The notes under the pieces: generated by a model
Databases searched by the model: none
Told to the model about the DNA's origin: nothing
The model's input: the letters and a program-made list of their open reading frames with translations, nothing else
NCBI GenBank assembly: GCA_003539625.1
Contig: DPOU01000018.1
Span: forward strand, 1-41,952
From: Acholeplasmatales bacterium
GTDB lineage: Bacteria > Bacillota_I > Bacilli_A > ML615J-28 > CAG-313
Direction of reading: 5' to 3'
DNA: 41,952 nucleotides
Program-made: the position numbers and the translations under genes
Part shown: piece by piece, positions 41,875-41,952 of the stretch
Position numbering within the stretch: the first letter of the stretch is position 1
Layout of the letters: every line of letters begins with the position of its first letter

Positions 41875-41903
41875 AGTATACAATATTTAAATTCTTTTGT
41901 CAA
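41875..41903 (-). promoter_or_regulatory. Promoter of MarR-ABC operon
   Basis: Minus strand TTGACA (41903-41898), 17-base spacer, TATACT (41880-41875). Confidence 0.82.
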
Positions 41904-41952
41904 TATTTTATAAAAATGAAAACATTTTCTGTGTTTATTTTATGATAATGTC

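Noticed and set aside
1..41952. CRISPR array or rRNA genes
   Set aside because: No regularly spaced repeats and no rRNA-like stretches were seen when reading the window.

Overview
The window looks like the chromosome of a low-GC (AT-rich) Gram-positive relative of the Bacilli/Mollicutes type, probably an uncultured gut lineage. Reasons: very AT-rich genes with strong AGGAGG/AGGTGA ribosome sites, textbook TTGACA-N17-TATAAT promoters, a CIRCE heat-shock operator, a Zur-type zinc operon, the DUF368 family and a Wzy-type capsule cluster. TGG codes Trp and TAA/TAG/TGA all act as stops, so the code is standard. Lineage is inference; no rRNA is present.

Positions 1-5217 are the right part of an integrative mobilizable element with higher GC and a clostridial look. 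It carries an APH-fold kinase-like cargo gene, a strong promoter with a palindromic operator that reads into a non-coding, hairpin-rich stretch ending in a terminator, two tiny interrupted leader ORFs, a pMV158-like oriT, a MobV relaxase whose natural first codon is ATA, a small regulator, a TnpW-like ORF whose natural first codon is ATT, and a large serine recombinase. The left end lies outside the window.

From 5218 to 16399 nearly everything is on the minus strand: a zinc-uptake operon (zur-znuA-znuC-znuB plus a possible PD-(D/E)XK protein), an operon of XRE/membrane regulator, HAD hydrolase, TPR protein and zinc-ribbon membrane protein, guaB-guaA (GuaA lacks its glutaminase domain), a small heat-shock protein with a terminator in its leader, and a DUF368 polyprenyl-phosphate transporter.

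Positions 16400-34345 are a surface polysaccharide region on the minus strand. An NahK-like sugar kinase and GalU form one unit. A second promoter drives Wzz, a truncated GlmU-like pyrophosphorylase, a membrane 4,6-dehydratase, the initiating sugar-phosphate transferase, four glycosyltransferases, an EpsG/Wzy polymerase, a Wzx flippase, the complete CapE-CapF-CapG set for UDP-L-FucNAc, and a LicD protein. This is a full Wzx/Wzy capsule pathway.

Positions 34394-36391 hold a lipoprotein gene, then a 1.2 kb island bounded by an intact tRNA-Arg(CCU) and a 46-bp copy of its 3' part; the island carries one endonuclease/exonuclease/phosphatase gene. The window ends with a CIRCE-controlled ClpB that lacks the N-terminal domain, and a MarR regulator with a fused MacB-like ABC transporter.
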